A DNA stretch of 64,000 nucleotides from a beta proteobacterium AAP65. GTDB lineage: Bacteria > Pseudomonadota > Gammaproteobacteria > Burkholderiales > Burkholderiaceae_C. The stretch spans positions 1-64,000 of the forward strand of contig LJHW01000022.1 in NCBI GenBank assembly GCA_001295865.1, in the 5' to 3' direction. Shown piece by piece: positions 52,869-60,990 of the stretch. The notes beneath the pieces were generated by a model. That model did no database searches, was not told where the DNA came from, and was given only the letters and a program-made list of their open reading frames with translations. The position numbers and the translations under genes were made by a program. The number at the start of each line of letters is the position of its first letter. The stretch's first letter is position 1.

Positions 52869-54518
52869 ATGGCAGGCAAAGTGAACAGGCGCGCTTGGAT
52901 GGCGGGGGCCGGTGCGGCTGTCGGGGCGGCGGCCTTGCCGGCTGAAGCGGCCACCTCGGCCAAGGCCACCGCCAGCGTGAAGCCGGCGATCAAGGACAGC
53001 AAGCTCGACGCCATGGACGTCACCGCGCTGCAGGCCGAAATGGCCGGCGGCCGGCTGACATCGCAGGCCCTGGTGCGCCACTGCCTGCAGCGCATCCAGG
53101 CCATCGACCAGCGCGGCCCGCGCCTGAACGCCGTCATCCAGCTCAACCCCGAAGCGCAGGCCCAGGCCCAGGCGCTGGATGCCGAACGGCGCGGCACGCG
53201 CAACGCGCCCGGCCGCGTGCGCGGGCCGCTGCACGGCATCCCGGTGCTGCTGAAGGACAACATCGCCACCGCCGATGCCATGTCCACCACCGCCGGCTCG
53301 CTGGCGCTGGCGGGTTTGCGTGCGCAGGCCGACGCGCCCATCGTCACGCGGCTGCGCGAGGCCGGGGCCGTGATCCTGGGCAAGACCAACCTCAGCGAGT
53401 GGGCCAACATGCGCAGCACGCGCAGCAGCAGCGGCTGGAGCAGCCGCGGCGGCCAGACGCGCAACCCGCATGTGCTCAACCGCAGCCCCAGCGGCAGCAG
53501 TTCGGGCTCGGGCGCCGCGGCCGCCGCCGGCCTGGCGCCGCTGACCCTCGGCACCGAGACCGACGGCTCCATCTGCAGCCCGGCCAACGTCAACGGCGTG
53601 GTGGGCTTCAAGCCGACGGTGGGCCTGGTCAGCCGCAGCGGCATCATCCCCATCTCGGCCAGCCAGGACACCGCCGGCCCCATGGTGCGCCACGTGCGCG
53701 ACGCCGCGCTGCTGCTGCAGGCCCTGGCCGGGCCCGATGCGCGCGACACCGCCACCGCCGCGCAGCCGGCTTCGCTGCCCGATTTCACCGCCGCGCTGAA
53801 GCCCGGCGCGCTGCAGGGCGCACGCATCGGCGTCGTGCGCCACGCCGTGCCCACGCAGCCGCAGGTGGCCGCGCTCTTCGAAGAAGCGCTCACCGTGCTG
53901 CGCGCGCAGGGCGCAGTGCTGGTGGACCCGGTGGAGATCCCCAACCGCGACAAGCTGCGCAGCCCCGAATTCGCCGTGCTGCTGCACGAGCTGAAGCCGG
54001 GCCTGGCCGATTACCTGAAGGCCTACCAGCCCGACGCGCCGGTGAAGACGCTCGCGGACATCATCGCGTGGAACAAGGCCAACGCGCCGCGCGCGATGCC
54101 GCACTTCGCGCAGGAGCTCTTCGACATGTCGGAAGCTACCGCCGGGCTTGACGCCACCGTCTACACCGAGGCGCTGGCCACGTGCCGGCGCTACTCACGC
54201 GCCGAAGGCCTGGACGCGCTCTTCGCCCAGCACCAGCTTGATGCCGTGGTAGGCCCCACCGGCGCCGTGGCTTGGCCCATCGACCATCTGCTGGGCGACC
54301 GCTCCGGCGGCGGCGGCTTCGGCAGCGTCTTCGCGGTGGCGGGCTACCCGCACCTCACCGTGCCCATGGGCGTGGTGGCCAGCTTGCCCACGGGCCTGAG
54401 CTTCGGCGGCCTGGCCTGGCAAGACGCGCGCGTGCTGGCGCTGGGCCACGCCTACGAGCAGGCCAGCCGCCGCCGTGTGGCGCCGGGCTACCTTCGCGAA
54501 ACCGGAATCCAAGGATGA
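52869..54518 (+). CDS. Amidase-signature family protein, Tat-exported
   Basis: A 549-residue amidase. The N-terminus is a Tat signal (NRRAWMAGAGAAVGAAALPA). The catalytic Ser-Ser-Lys triad is present: Lys in GIPVLLKDNIATADAMSTTA, cis-Ser in SPSGSSSGSGAA and nucleophile Ser in GTETDGSICSPANVNGVVG. PTVGLVSRSGIIPISASQDT completes the signature. Substrate unknown; aryl or aliphatic amides in the periplasm are likely. Its stop overlaps the RIO kinase start by four bases (ATGA). Confidence 0.9.
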   Translation: MAGKVNRRAWMAGAGAAVGAAALPAEAATSAKATASVKPAIKDSKLDAMDVTALQAEMAGGRLTSQALVRHCLQRIQAIDQRGPRLNAVIQLNPEAQAQAQALDAERRGTRNAPGRVRGPLHGIPVLLKDNIATADAMSTTAGSLALAGLRAQADAPIVTRLREAGAVILGKTNLSEWANMRSTRSSSGWSSRGGQTRNPHVLNRSPSGSSSGSGAAAAAGLAPLTLGTETDGSICSPANVNGVVGFKPTVGLVSRSGIIPISASQDTAGPMVRHVRDAALLLQALAGPDARDTATAAQPASLPDFTAALKPGALQGARIGVVRHAVPTQPQVAALFEEALTVLRAQGAVLVDPVEIPNRDKLRSPEFAVLLHELKPGLADYLKAYQPDAPVKTLADIIAWNKANAPRAMPHFAQELFDMSEATAGLDATVYTEALATCRRYSRAEGLDALFAQHQLDAVVGPTGAVAWPIDHLLGDRSGGGGFGSVFAVAGYPHLTVPMGVVASLPTGLSFGGLAWQDARVLALGHAYEQASRRRVAPGYLRETGIQG

Positions 54519-55366
54519 AAGCCCCGCCGCGCCTGCAGGCGCTGGTGGACGAAGGGCTGATCGACGCCGTGCTGCGCCAGCTGATGAGCGGCAAGGAGGC
54601 CGAGGTCTACGTGGTGCGCCGCGGTGAAGAGGTGATCTGCGCCAAGGTCTACAAGGAAGCCACGCACCGCAGCTTCCGCCAGGCGGTGGACTACACCGAG
54701 AACCGCAAGGTCAAGAACAGCCGCCAGGCGCGCGCCATGGCCAAGGGCACGAAATACGGGCGTGAATCGCAGGAAGCCGCCTGGCAGAGCGCCGAGGTCG
54801 ACGCGCTCTACCGCCTGGCCGCCGCCGGCGTGCGTGTCCCCCGCCCGCACAACTTCTTCGAAGGTGTGCTGCTGATGGACCTGGTCACCACGGCCGAGGG
54901 TGACGCCGCGCCGCGCCTGAACGACGTGCAGTTCACCGTCGAGGATGCCACCCGCCACCACGCCACGCTGCTGCGCGAGGTGTTGCGCATGCTGTGCGCG
55001 GGCGTGGTGCACGGCGACCTGTCGGAGTTCAACATCCTGCTGGCCGAAGACGGCCCGGTCATCATCGACCTGCCCCAGGCCGTGGACGCCGCCGGCAACA
55101 ACCACGCCCGGCGCATGCTGCTGCGCGACGTGGACAACCTGCGCGACTTTTTCGGCCGCTACAACCCGGCGCTGCTGCCCACGCAGTACGGGCCGGAGAT
55201 CTGGGCGCTGTACGAGAAGGGCCTGCTGCGGCCCGACACGGTGCTCAGCGGCCTGTTCGAGGCGCCGAAGACGCCGGTGGATCTGGCCGGCGTGGTGCGC
55301 GAGATCGACGACGCCCGCGCTGAAGACGCTGCGCGCCGTCTGCGGATGGGCCAGCCGCCCGGCTGA
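54515..55366 (+). CDS. RIO1-type Ser/Thr protein kinase
   Basis: A 283-residue atypical kinase of the bacterial RIO family. The N-terminal VVRRGEEVICAKVYKEATHR has the nucleotide-binding Lys. The flexible loop is ENRKVKNSRQARAMAKGTKY. The catalytic loop VVHGDLSEFNILLAE and the metal-binding VIIDLPQAVDAA complete the set. Bacterial RIO proteins are linked to ribosome or stress functions, though target and role are unclear. Start ATG 54515 overlaps the amidase stop; an extended frame upstream is a shadow. Confidence 0.92.
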   Translation: MKAPPRLQALVDEGLIDAVLRQLMSGKEAEVYVVRRGEEVICAKVYKEATHRSFRQAVDYTENRKVKNSRQARAMAKGTKYGRESQEAAWQSAEVDALYRLAAAGVRVPRPHNFFEGVLLMDLVTTAEGDAAPRLNDVQFTVEDATRHHATLLREVLRMLCAGVVHGDLSEFNILLAEDGPVIIDLPQAVDAAGNNHARRMLLRDVDNLRDFFGRYNPALLPTQYGPEIWALYEKGLLRPDTVLSGLFEAPKTPVDLAGVVREIDDARAEDAARRLRMGQPPG

Positions 55367-55381
55367 GACCCCAGCCCGGCT

Positions 55382-55409
55382 CTTGATATCCGCCAGCGCA
55401 CCCCCAAAG
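55382..55409 (+). promoter_or_regulatory. Sigma-32-type heat-shock promoter of htpG
   Basis: CTTGATA (55382-55388) and CCCCAAAG (55402-55409) are separated by 13 bases, close to the sigma-32 consensus CTTGAAA-N13/15-CCCCATNT. The gene served is htpG, a classic heat-shock gene 62 bases downstream. The -10 element lies in the loop of a perfect 9-bp inverted repeat (55393-55417). Confidence 0.65.
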
Positions 55410-55417
55410 TGCGCTGG
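55393..55417. other. Perfect 9-bp inverted repeat around the htpG -10 element
   Basis: CCAGCGCAC (55393-55401) and GTGCGCTGG (55409-55417) flank a 7-base centre that contains the -10 sequence CCCCAAA. It lies between the RIO kinase stop and htpG. It may terminate the upstream transcript, or act as a repressor site over the promoter. Confidence 0.5.
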
Positions 55418-55470
55418 CCGGGCGGGATCTCACCGCCCTCCCACATTCCAAACCGTCACTGCCCGCACCC

Positions 55471-57348
55471 ATGGACAAACAAACCCTGTCATTCCAGGCC
55501 GAGGTCAAGCAGATCCTGCACCTCGTCACCCACAGCCTCTACAGCAACAAGGAAATCTTCTTGCGTGAGCTGGTCAGCAACGCCAGCGACGCCTGCGACA
55601 AGCTGCGCTTCGAGGCGCTGGACAACGCGGCCCTGTTCGAGGAGCAGCCGAACCTGGAGATCCGTGTCTGGTTCGATGCCGAGAAGAAGACCCTCACCAT
55701 CCGCGACAACGGCATCGGCATGACGGCCGAAGAGGCCGTGGCCCACCTGGGCACCATCGCCAAGAGCGGCACGCGCGAGTTCATGGCCAAGCTGGAAGGC
55801 GACCAGAAGAAGGACGCCAACCTCATCGGCCAGTTCGGCGTGGGCTTCTACAGCGGCTTCATCGTCGCCGAGCGCATGACGGTGGAAACCCGCCGCGCCG
55901 GCGCCGACGCCAGCCAGGGCGTGCGCTGGAGCAGCGAAGGTACGGGCGACTTCGAGGTCGAGACCATCGAGCGCGCGCAGCGCGGCACCGACGTCATCCT
56001 GCACTTGCGAGAAGGCGAAGAAGAGTTCCTCAGCACCTGGAAGCTGAAGTCCATCATCAGCAAGTACAGCGACCACATCAGCCTGCCGGTGCTGATGCGC
56101 AAGGAAAGCTGGGACGACGAGAAGAAGGAACAGGTCACCACCGACGAGTGGGAGCCCGTGAACAAGGCCGCTGCGCTGTGGACCCGCCCCAAGAGCGAGG
56201 TGACCGATGCGCAGTACCAAGAGTTCTACAAGCAGATCAGCTACGACCAGGAAGCGCCGCTGGCCTACACGCACAACCGCGTGGAAGGCCGCACCGAGTA
56301 CACGCAGCTGCTCTACGTGCCGGCCAAGGCGCCGTTTGACCTGTGGAACCGCGACAAGCGCGGCGGCGTGAAGCTGTACGTGAAGCGCGTCTTCATCATG
56401 GACGACGCCGAAGCGCTGATGCCGGTGTACCTGCGCTTCGTGAAGGGCGTGATCGACAGCGCCGACCTGCCGCTGAACGTGAGCCGCGAGCTGCTGCAGG
56501 AAAGCCGCGACGTGAAGGCCATCCGCGAGGGCAGCACGAAGAAGGTGCTCGGCATGCTGGAAGACGTGGCCGAGAACCAGAAAGAGAAGTACGCCGAGTT
56601 CTGGAAGCAGTTCGGCGCCGTGCTGAAGGAAGGCATCGGCGAAGACTTCCAGAACCAGGAACGCCTGGCCAAGCTGCTGCGTTTTGCCAGCACCACGGCT
56701 GACGAGGGCGTGAGCCTGCCCGACTACGTGGCGCGCATGAAAGAGGGCCAGGACGCCGTCTACTACATCACCGCCGACAGCCTGGCCGCCGCGAAGAACA
56801 GCCCGCAGCTGGAGATCTTCCGCAAGAAGGGCATCGAGGTGCTGCTGCTGGTGGACCGTGTCGACGAGTGGATGCTCAGCCACCTGTACGAGTTCGACGG
56901 CAAGCCGCTGCAGAGTGTGGCCAAGGGCGGTGTCGACCTCGGCAAGCTGCAGGACGAAGAAGAGAAGAAGGCCGCCGAGGCCACCGCCGAGGCGCTGAAG
57001 CCGCTGATCGATCGCCTCAAGGGCAGCCTGCAAGACCGCGCCAAGGACGTGCGCGTCACCACGCGCCTGGTCGATTCACCGGCCTGCATCGTGGTGGACG
57101 AAGGCGACATGAGCGGCCACCTGGCGCGCATGCTCAAGCAGGCCGGGCAGAACGCGCCGGCAAGCAAGCCCATCCTGGAGATCAACGCCGAGCACGCGCT
57201 GATCAAGCGCCTGGATTCGGCCGAAGGCAGCGAGCGTTTCGACGACCTCGCGCACATCGTCTTCGACCAGGCCGTGCTGGCCGAGGGCGGCCACCTGGAA
57301 GACCCGGCGGCCTATGTGCGCCGCGTGAACGCGCTGCTGACGGCCTGA
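55471..57348 (+). CDS. htpG: Chaperone protein HtpG (Hsp90)
   Basis: A 625-residue bacterial Hsp90, normal length. ATP-binding GHKL domain with [58 protein letters not shown] and [14 protein letters not shown]. The middle domain has [20 protein letters not shown] and the catalytic Arg loop [15 protein letters not shown]. The C-terminal dimerisation domain ends [15 protein letters not shown]. No Shine-Dalgarno is evident before ATG 55471, unusual for such a well expressed gene. A sigma-32-like promoter precedes it. Confidence 0.97.
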   Translation: MDKQTLSFQAEVKQILHLVTHSLYSNKEIFLRELVSNASDACDKLRFEALDNAALFEEQPNLEIRVWFDAEKKTLTIRDNGIGMTAEEAVAHLGTIAKSGTREFMAKLEGDQKKDANLIGQFGVGFYSGFIVAERMTVETRRAGADASQGVRWSSEGTGDFEVETIERAQRGTDVILHLREGEEEFLSTWKLKSIISKYSDHISLPVLMRKESWDDEKKEQVTTDEWEPVNKAAALWTRPKSEVTDAQYQEFYKQISYDQEAPLAYTHNRVEGRTEYTQLLYVPAKAPFDLWNRDKRGGVKLYVKRVFIMDDAEALMPVYLRFVKGVIDSADLPLNVSRELLQESRDVKAIREGSTKKVLGMLEDVAENQKEKYAEFWKQFGAVLKEGIGEDFQNQERLAKLLRFASTTADEGVSLPDYVARMKEGQDAVYYITADSLAAAKNSPQLEIFRKKGIEVLLLVDRVDEWMLSHLYEFDGKPLQSVAKGGVDLGKLQDEEEKKAAEATAEALKPLIDRLKGSLQDRAKDVRVTTRLVDSPACIVVDEGDMSGHLARMLKQAGQNAPASKPILEINAEHALIKRLDSAEGSERFDDLAHIVFDQAVLAEGGHLEDPAAYVRRVNALLTA

Positions 57349-57367
57349 TGCCGTGATCGGCTGAGCT

Positions 57368-58465
57368 TCAGGCGAAACCGTCGCCGTCGAAGCTCACGTC
57401 TTCATCAACGCCCCCGCGGTGCCAGCGCGCCGCGGGGGCGTTGTCCATCAATGCGGCCGTCTCGGCCATGGCCTCGATCTGCTCGCGCAGTTGCGTGGTC
57501 TGCTGGTTCCAGTAGGCCGCGGTGCCGAAGAACGGAAAGTTCAGCGGGAAGGTGGGGTCGCTCCAGCGCTCGGCCAGCCAGGCGCTGTGGCGCAGCATGC
57601 GCAGCGTGCGCAGCGGCTCGATGAGGCGGCGTTCGCGCTCGTCGAAATCGCAGAACTGCTCGTAGCCTTCGAGCAGGGTGTTGAGCTGCTGCGCCATGGT
57701 CGCGTGGTCGCCCGAGACCAGCATCCACAGGTCTTGCACGGCCGGGCCTTGCATGGCGTCGTCGAGATCGACGATGTGCGGCGAGCCGTCGCGCCACAGC
57801 ACGTTGCCCAGGTGGCAATCGCCGTGCAGGCGCAGTGTCAACAAGGGCGCTTCGGGCGTGAAGGTGTCGAAGGCCGCGTTCACGGCGGCCAGGGCCTGCT
57901 CGCAGGCCTGCTGCCAGGGTGCACGCTCGGTGTCGGGCACGAAGCCACCCGCCAGCAGCAGGCGCAGCGCGCGTTCACCGTCTGCGCGCGGGTGCAGGTG
58001 GTGGCGGTGTTCGAACACCCGCTGCCGGCCCACCGCGTGCAGCCGGCCGATGAAACGGCCCAGCTGGCGCAGCGCCGCCGGGTCTTCGAGCTCGGGCTCG
58101 CGGCCCGCGCAGCGTGGCGACACGCCCCAGCGGTGGCCGAAACCGCAGGCCAGCGTGGGCGGCGTGCCCAGCAACTGCACCTCGGGCGTGGCCGAGGGCA
58201 GGGCCAGCGGCGGCACCACCGGCACTTCGGCTGCGGCCAGCTCCAGCGCGAAGGCGTGTTCTTCCAGGATCTGCGCGTCGCTCCAGCGCCCGGGCCGGTA
58301 GAACTTCGCCACCACCGCGCTGTGGCCCTGGTGCGGCTCTTCCAGGAAGACCTGGAAAACGCGGTTCTCGTAGCTGTTGAGTTGCAGCACGCGGCCGTCG
58401 CCGCGCAGGCCCACGGCGTCCAGCGCGTCCAGCACACGCTGGGGGTCGAGGTGGCTGTAGTCCAC
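57368..58465 (-). CDS. srkA: Stress response Ser/Thr kinase of the SrkA/YihE type
   Basis: A 365-residue YihE/RdoA-family kinase with the aminoglycoside-phosphotransferase fold. NSYENRVFQVFLEEPHQG and VVAKFYRPGRWSDAQILEEH hold the nucleotide-binding Lys. The catalytic loop is LRLHGDCHLGNVLWRDG and the metal-binding Asp is in HIVDLDDAMQGPAVQDLWML. In Escherichia coli the protein counters envelope-stress death. The start is taken as GTG 58465 (VDYSHLDPQRVLDALDAVG), because no ATG fits and the upstream frame is in the next gene. Convergent with htpG. Confidence 0.87.
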   Translation of the reverse strand: MDYSHLDPQRVLDALDAVGLRGDGRVLQLNSYENRVFQVFLEEPHQGHSAVVAKFYRPGRWSDAQILEEHAFALELAAAEVPVVPPLALPSATPEVQLLGTPPTLACGFGHRWGVSPRCAGREPELEDPAALRQLGRFIGRLHAVGRQRVFEHRHHLHPRADGERALRLLLAGGFVPDTERAPWQQACEQALAAVNAAFDTFTPEAPLLTLRLHGDCHLGNVLWRDGSPHIVDLDDAMQGPAVQDLWMLVSGDHATMAQQLNTLLEGYEQFCDFDERERRLIEPLRTLRMLRHSAWLAERWSDPTFPLNFPFFGTAAYWNQQTTQLREQIEAMAETAALMDNAPAARWHRGGVDEDVSFDGDGFA

Positions 58466-58473
58466 GCGCGCGT

Positions 58474-59235
58474 TCAGGGGCGCCGGGCCGGCGGCGCCGG
58501 ACCGTCGACGACCACACCGCCGCCCTCGGGTGGCTGCACGGGCGGGGATTCGGGCGCGGGCTGCAACGAGCTGTAGTGCGATTCCGCGAAGCTCGAATCG
58601 GCAAAGCGTGAGTCGGCAAAGGCCGAATCGGGCCACTGGCCCTGCTGCCGCTGTTGGCGGCGCGAGGCGACGGTGCTGGACAGGCGCTCACGCGATTGGT
58701 CCACGGGCGACAGGGGCATGGGCGCCGACACCGGCATCGCCGAATTCAGCACCGGCAGCGGCAGCAGCCCCTGCAAGGTGGCGACGGTCGGCAGCTCGCC
58801 GGGCGGGCAGCGCAGGTAACGCACGCGGCAGGTCTCCAGCACAGCGGCCTTGATCTGCCGGCTGCGGCGCGAGCTGCTGCGTTCGGTTTCGATGTCCACC
58901 GCGGCCAGCACGCGCCCGCTGGGGCTGCAGATGGCGAAGGCGACGTGGCTGCCGGCCAGCAGCTCGTACCAGTAGCGCACACGTTTCGGGTCCAGCGGCT
59001 GGCAGAAGCGCACCAGCGGCAGCTTGGCCAGGATCACGTGCTGGGGCAGGGCCTCGCGCAACTGGCGGTACAGCCGGCGCTCGTCAGAGGTGAACACGGG
59101 CCGAGGCGACAGGCCCCACTCCCGCGGCAGCGGTCCGCGTCCAGGCTTGCGCCGGGCCTGCATCAGCAGCAGCAGCGCCACCAGCAGCAGCACGGCGGCC
59201 ACGAGGGCAGGGATCCAGGCGAGCAGGGGCGGCAT
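58474..59235 (-). CDS. DUF2726 single-pass membrane protein
   Basis: A 253-residue protein. One N-terminal transmembrane helix (LLAWIPALVAAVLLLVALLL) is followed by a DUF2726 domain (about 47-155: TSDERRLYRQLREALPQHVI, VRFCQPLDPKRVRYWYELLA, CSPSGRVLAAVDIETERSSS, VLETCRVRYLRCPPGEL). DUF2726 is related to restriction-endonuclease-like folds and is of unknown function. The C-terminal 100 residues are disordered and contain a short 5-residue repeat (SAFAD, SRFAD, SSFAE). The gene ends 8 bases before the srkA GTG, so the two form an operon. Confidence 0.8.
   Translation of the reverse strand: MPPLLAWIPALVAAVLLLVALLLLMQARRKPGRGPLPREWGLSPRPVFTSDERRLYRQLREALPQHVILAKLPLVRFCQPLDPKRVRYWYELLAGSHVAFAICSPSGRVLAAVDIETERSSSRRSRQIKAAVLETCRVRYLRCPPGELPTVATLQGLLPLPVLNSAMPVSAPMPLSPVDQSRERLSSTVASRRQQRQQGQWPDSAFADSRFADSSFAESHYSSLQPAPESPPVQPPEGGGVVVDGPAPPARRP
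58583..58627 (-). repeat. Three tandem 15-bp repeats in the DUF2726 gene
   Basis: Three adjacent 15-base units of the form TCSGCRAARSYYGAR encode the 5-residue repeats SAFAD, SRFAD and SSFAE in the disordered C-terminal tail. They are near-identical but diverged, consistent with an old slippage expansion that kept frame. Confidence 0.6.
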
Positions 59236-59417
59236 GGCGGCGAGGGCGCCGGCGCTGGCGCAGCGCCCGGCGGGCCCTGCGGACACCAAGGCACCGGGGT
59301 GGCCCGGATTATTGCCGCCGCCCCTGCGGCGGTGCGTCAGTCGGATGGGGGTGAGCCCCCTGCGCCACGCCGGGCTGGGGCCGCACCCACCAAGTGGCCC
59401 GCACGCCCAACTCCGGC
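59236..59417. other. Gap upstream of the rplM promoter with no gene
   Basis: Bases between the divergent DUF2726 gene and the rplM promoter. I see no ORF with a ribosome-binding site, repeat or terminator. It should hold the DUF2726 promoter on the minus strand, but no clear -35/-10 pair stands out in this GC-rich sequence. Confidence 0.4.
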
Positions 59418-59423
59418 TATACT
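59395..59423 (+). promoter_or_regulatory. Sigma-70-type promoter of rplM-rpsI
   Basis: The -10 box TATACT (59418-59423) matches consensus TATAAT at five of six positions. The -35 candidate TGGCCC (59395-59400), 17 bases upstream, is weak. It would start a leader of about 170 bases before rplM. Confidence 0.55.
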
Positions 59424-59528
59424 CGCGGGCTTTCCCCGATTTCGGCCGGGAAAAGAACCGTCTGCAGCAAGATCGACCCGCGAGGCCGCCCCCCACAGAG
59501 CGGTACCAAAGGAAGATGGGCAGAAGGT

Positions 59529-59597
59529 CAGGGTGCAAGCCCTGGTGGCCGATGCAACGCGCGGTGCCTAGCAGCCCGCGCACTTTGAGAGACTCTC
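59529..59597 (+). promoter_or_regulatory. Structured 5' leader of rplM, possible L13 autoregulation site
   Basis: Between promoter and ATG lie three stem-loops by inspection: CAGGGTGCAAGCCCTG (59529-59544, 5-bp stem); GCGCGG (59559-59564) with CCGCGC (59576-59581); and the near-palindrome GAGAGACTCTC (59587-59597) that contains the GAGAG ribosome-binding site and abuts the ATG. Folding the last one would hide the ribosome-binding site. A regulatory role is inferred. Confidence 0.4.
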
Positions 59598-60026
59598 ATG
59601 AAGACCTTCAGCGCCAAGCCGGCCGAAGTGACGCACGAGTGGTTTGTGATTGACGCCACCGACAAGGTGCTCGGTCGTGTTGCCAGCGAAGCAGCACGCC
59701 GTTTGCGCGGCAAGCACAAGGCCATTTACACGCCTCACGTCGACACCGGTGATTTCATCATCGTCGTCAATGCCGACAAGCTCCGCGTGACCGGGGCCAA
59801 GGCCACCGACAAGATCTACTACCGTCACAGCGGCTACCCCGGCGGCATCACCGCCACGCCCTTCAAGGACATGCAGGCCAAGCACCCCGGCCGCGCCCTG
59901 GAGAAGGCCGTCAAGGGCATGCTGCCCAAGGGCCCGCTGGGCTACGCGATGGTCAAGAAGCTGAAGGTCTATGCCGGTGACACCCACCCGCACACCGCTC
60001 AGCAGCCCAAGCCGCTCGAGATCTGA
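59598..60026 (+). CDS. rplM: 50S ribosomal protein L13
   Basis: A 142-residue L13, full length. [60 protein letters not shown] and [20 protein letters not shown] are the family landmarks. It is followed ten bases later by rpsI, the standard bacterial pair. High expression is expected; its leader is long and structured. Confidence 0.98.
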   Translation: MKTFSAKPAEVTHEWFVIDATDKVLGRVASEAARRLRGKHKAIYTPHVDTGDFIIVVNADKLRVTGAKATDKIYYRHSGYPGGITATPFKDMQAKHPGRALEKAVKGMLPKGPLGYAMVKKLKVYAGDTHPHTAQQPKPLEI

Positions 60027-60036
60027 GGACGAAGCG

Positions 60037-60429
60037 ATGATCGGAACCTGGAATTACGGCACCGGCCGCCGCAAGTCGAGCGTGGCACGCGTCTTCATCA
60101 AGAAGGGCAGCGGCCAGATCGTCATCAACGGCAAGCCCATTGACGCCTACTTCGGCCGTCAGACCTCCATCATGATCGTGCGCCAGCCGCTGCTGCTCAC
60201 GGGCAACAACGAGGCCTTCGACATCAAGATCAACGTGCACGGCGGCGGTGAATCCGGCCAGGCCGGCGCGGTGCGCCACGGCATCACCCGTGCGCTGATC
60301 GACTACGACACCGCGCTGAAGCCTGACCTCAGCCGTGCCGGCTTCGTGACGCGTGATGCACGTGAAGTCGAGCGTAAGAAGGTCGGTCTGCACGGCGCTC
60401 GCCGTCGCAAGCAGTTCAGCAAGCGCTGA
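60037..60429 (+). CDS. rpsI: 30S ribosomal protein S9
   Basis: A 130-residue S9. [20 protein letters not shown] at the N-terminus and the conserved C-terminal tail [14 protein letters not shown], whose last Arg reaches the P-site tRNA, are intact. Transcribed with rplM and followed by a strong intrinsic terminator. ATG 60037 is chosen over upstream in-frame codons inside rplM. Confidence 0.98.
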   Translation: MIGTWNYGTGRRKSSVARVFIKKGSGQIVINGKPIDAYFGRQTSIMIVRQPLLLTGNNEAFDIKINVHGGGESGQAGAVRHGITRALIDYDTALKPDLSRAGFVTRDAREVERKKVGLHGARRRKQFSKR

Positions 60430-60476
60430 CCCTCCAGGTCGGCCACCCTGCTGCCAACGCGGGGAGCCTGCCTGCG

Positions 60477-60519
60477 AACCGCGGATCGTCGACAATCGAC
60501 ATCCGCGGTTTTGTTTTTT
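60477..60519 (+). terminator. Intrinsic terminator of rplM-rpsI
   Basis: CCGCGGAT (60479-60486) pairs with ATCCGCGG (60501-60508), extended by two A-T pairs at the base. Across one unpaired C, GTCGA (60488-60492) pairs with TCGAC (60496-60500) around a CAA loop. The run TTTTGTTTTTT follows at once. This is the clearest rho-independent terminator in the window. Confidence 0.92.
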
Positions 60520-60573
60520 GGGGCGCAGCCCCCAACTACCGTCTCTCGATTTCCGCTGCCACTGGAGCCCGCC

Positions 60574-60945
60574 ATGAACGCTGTCGCCGAACTGCCCGTC
60601 ACCACCGACGAAATGCCGCCCCCGCTGGTCTTCACCGACAGCGCTGCCGCCAAGGTGGCCGACCTCGTGGCCGAAGAAGGCAACCCCGAACTGAAACTGC
60701 GCGTCTTCGTGCAGGGCGGCGGCTGCTCGGGTTTCCAGTACGGCTTCACTTTCGACGAGGTGGTCAACGAAGACGACACGCAGATGTCGAAAAACGGCGT
60801 CACGCTGCTGATCGACGCGATGAGCCTGCAGTACCTCGGCGGTGCCGAGATCGACTACAAGGAAGATCTGCAGGGCGCGCAGTTCGTCATCAAGAACCCA
60901 AACGCCACCACCACCTGCGGTTGCGGGTCATCGTTCTCGGTTTGA
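60574..60945 (+). CDS. erpA: Iron-sulfur cluster insertion protein ErpA
   Basis: A 123-residue A-type carrier. The three cluster ligand Cys are in [11 protein letters not shown] and [27 protein letters not shown] and [20 protein letters not shown] match ErpA more than IscA. GGAG lies 9 nt before ATG 60574. It delivers [4Fe-4S]/[2Fe-2S] clusters to apoproteins. Order erpA-anmK-mepM-tyrS is common in Burkholderiales and Neisseria. Confidence 0.95.
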   Translation: MNAVAELPVTTDEMPPPLVFTDSAAAKVADLVAEEGNPELKLRVFVQGGGCSGFQYGFTFDEVVNEDDTQMSKNGVTLLIDAMSLQYLGGAEIDYKEDLQGAQFVIKNPNATTTCGCGSSFSV

Positions 60946-60953
60946 TGTCCGAC

Positions 60954-60979
60954 AAGCGCCGCCGTCTTGGCGGTGCTTT
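60954..60979. terminator. Bidirectional terminator between erpA and anmK
   Basis: AAGCGCCGCC (60954-60963) and GGCGGTGCTT (60969-60978) form a 10-bp stem with one G-T wobble around a 5-base loop. It sits between convergent genes. T residues follow on the plus side and the AA at the arm supplies Ts on the minus side. Confidence 0.65.
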
Positions 60980-60990
60980 GCGCGAACCGG

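Noticed and set aside
59461-59597. Riboswitch upstream of rplM
   Set aside because: The leader is structured, but I could not match it to any riboswitch consensus I know, so it is reported only as a possible ribosomal-protein leader.
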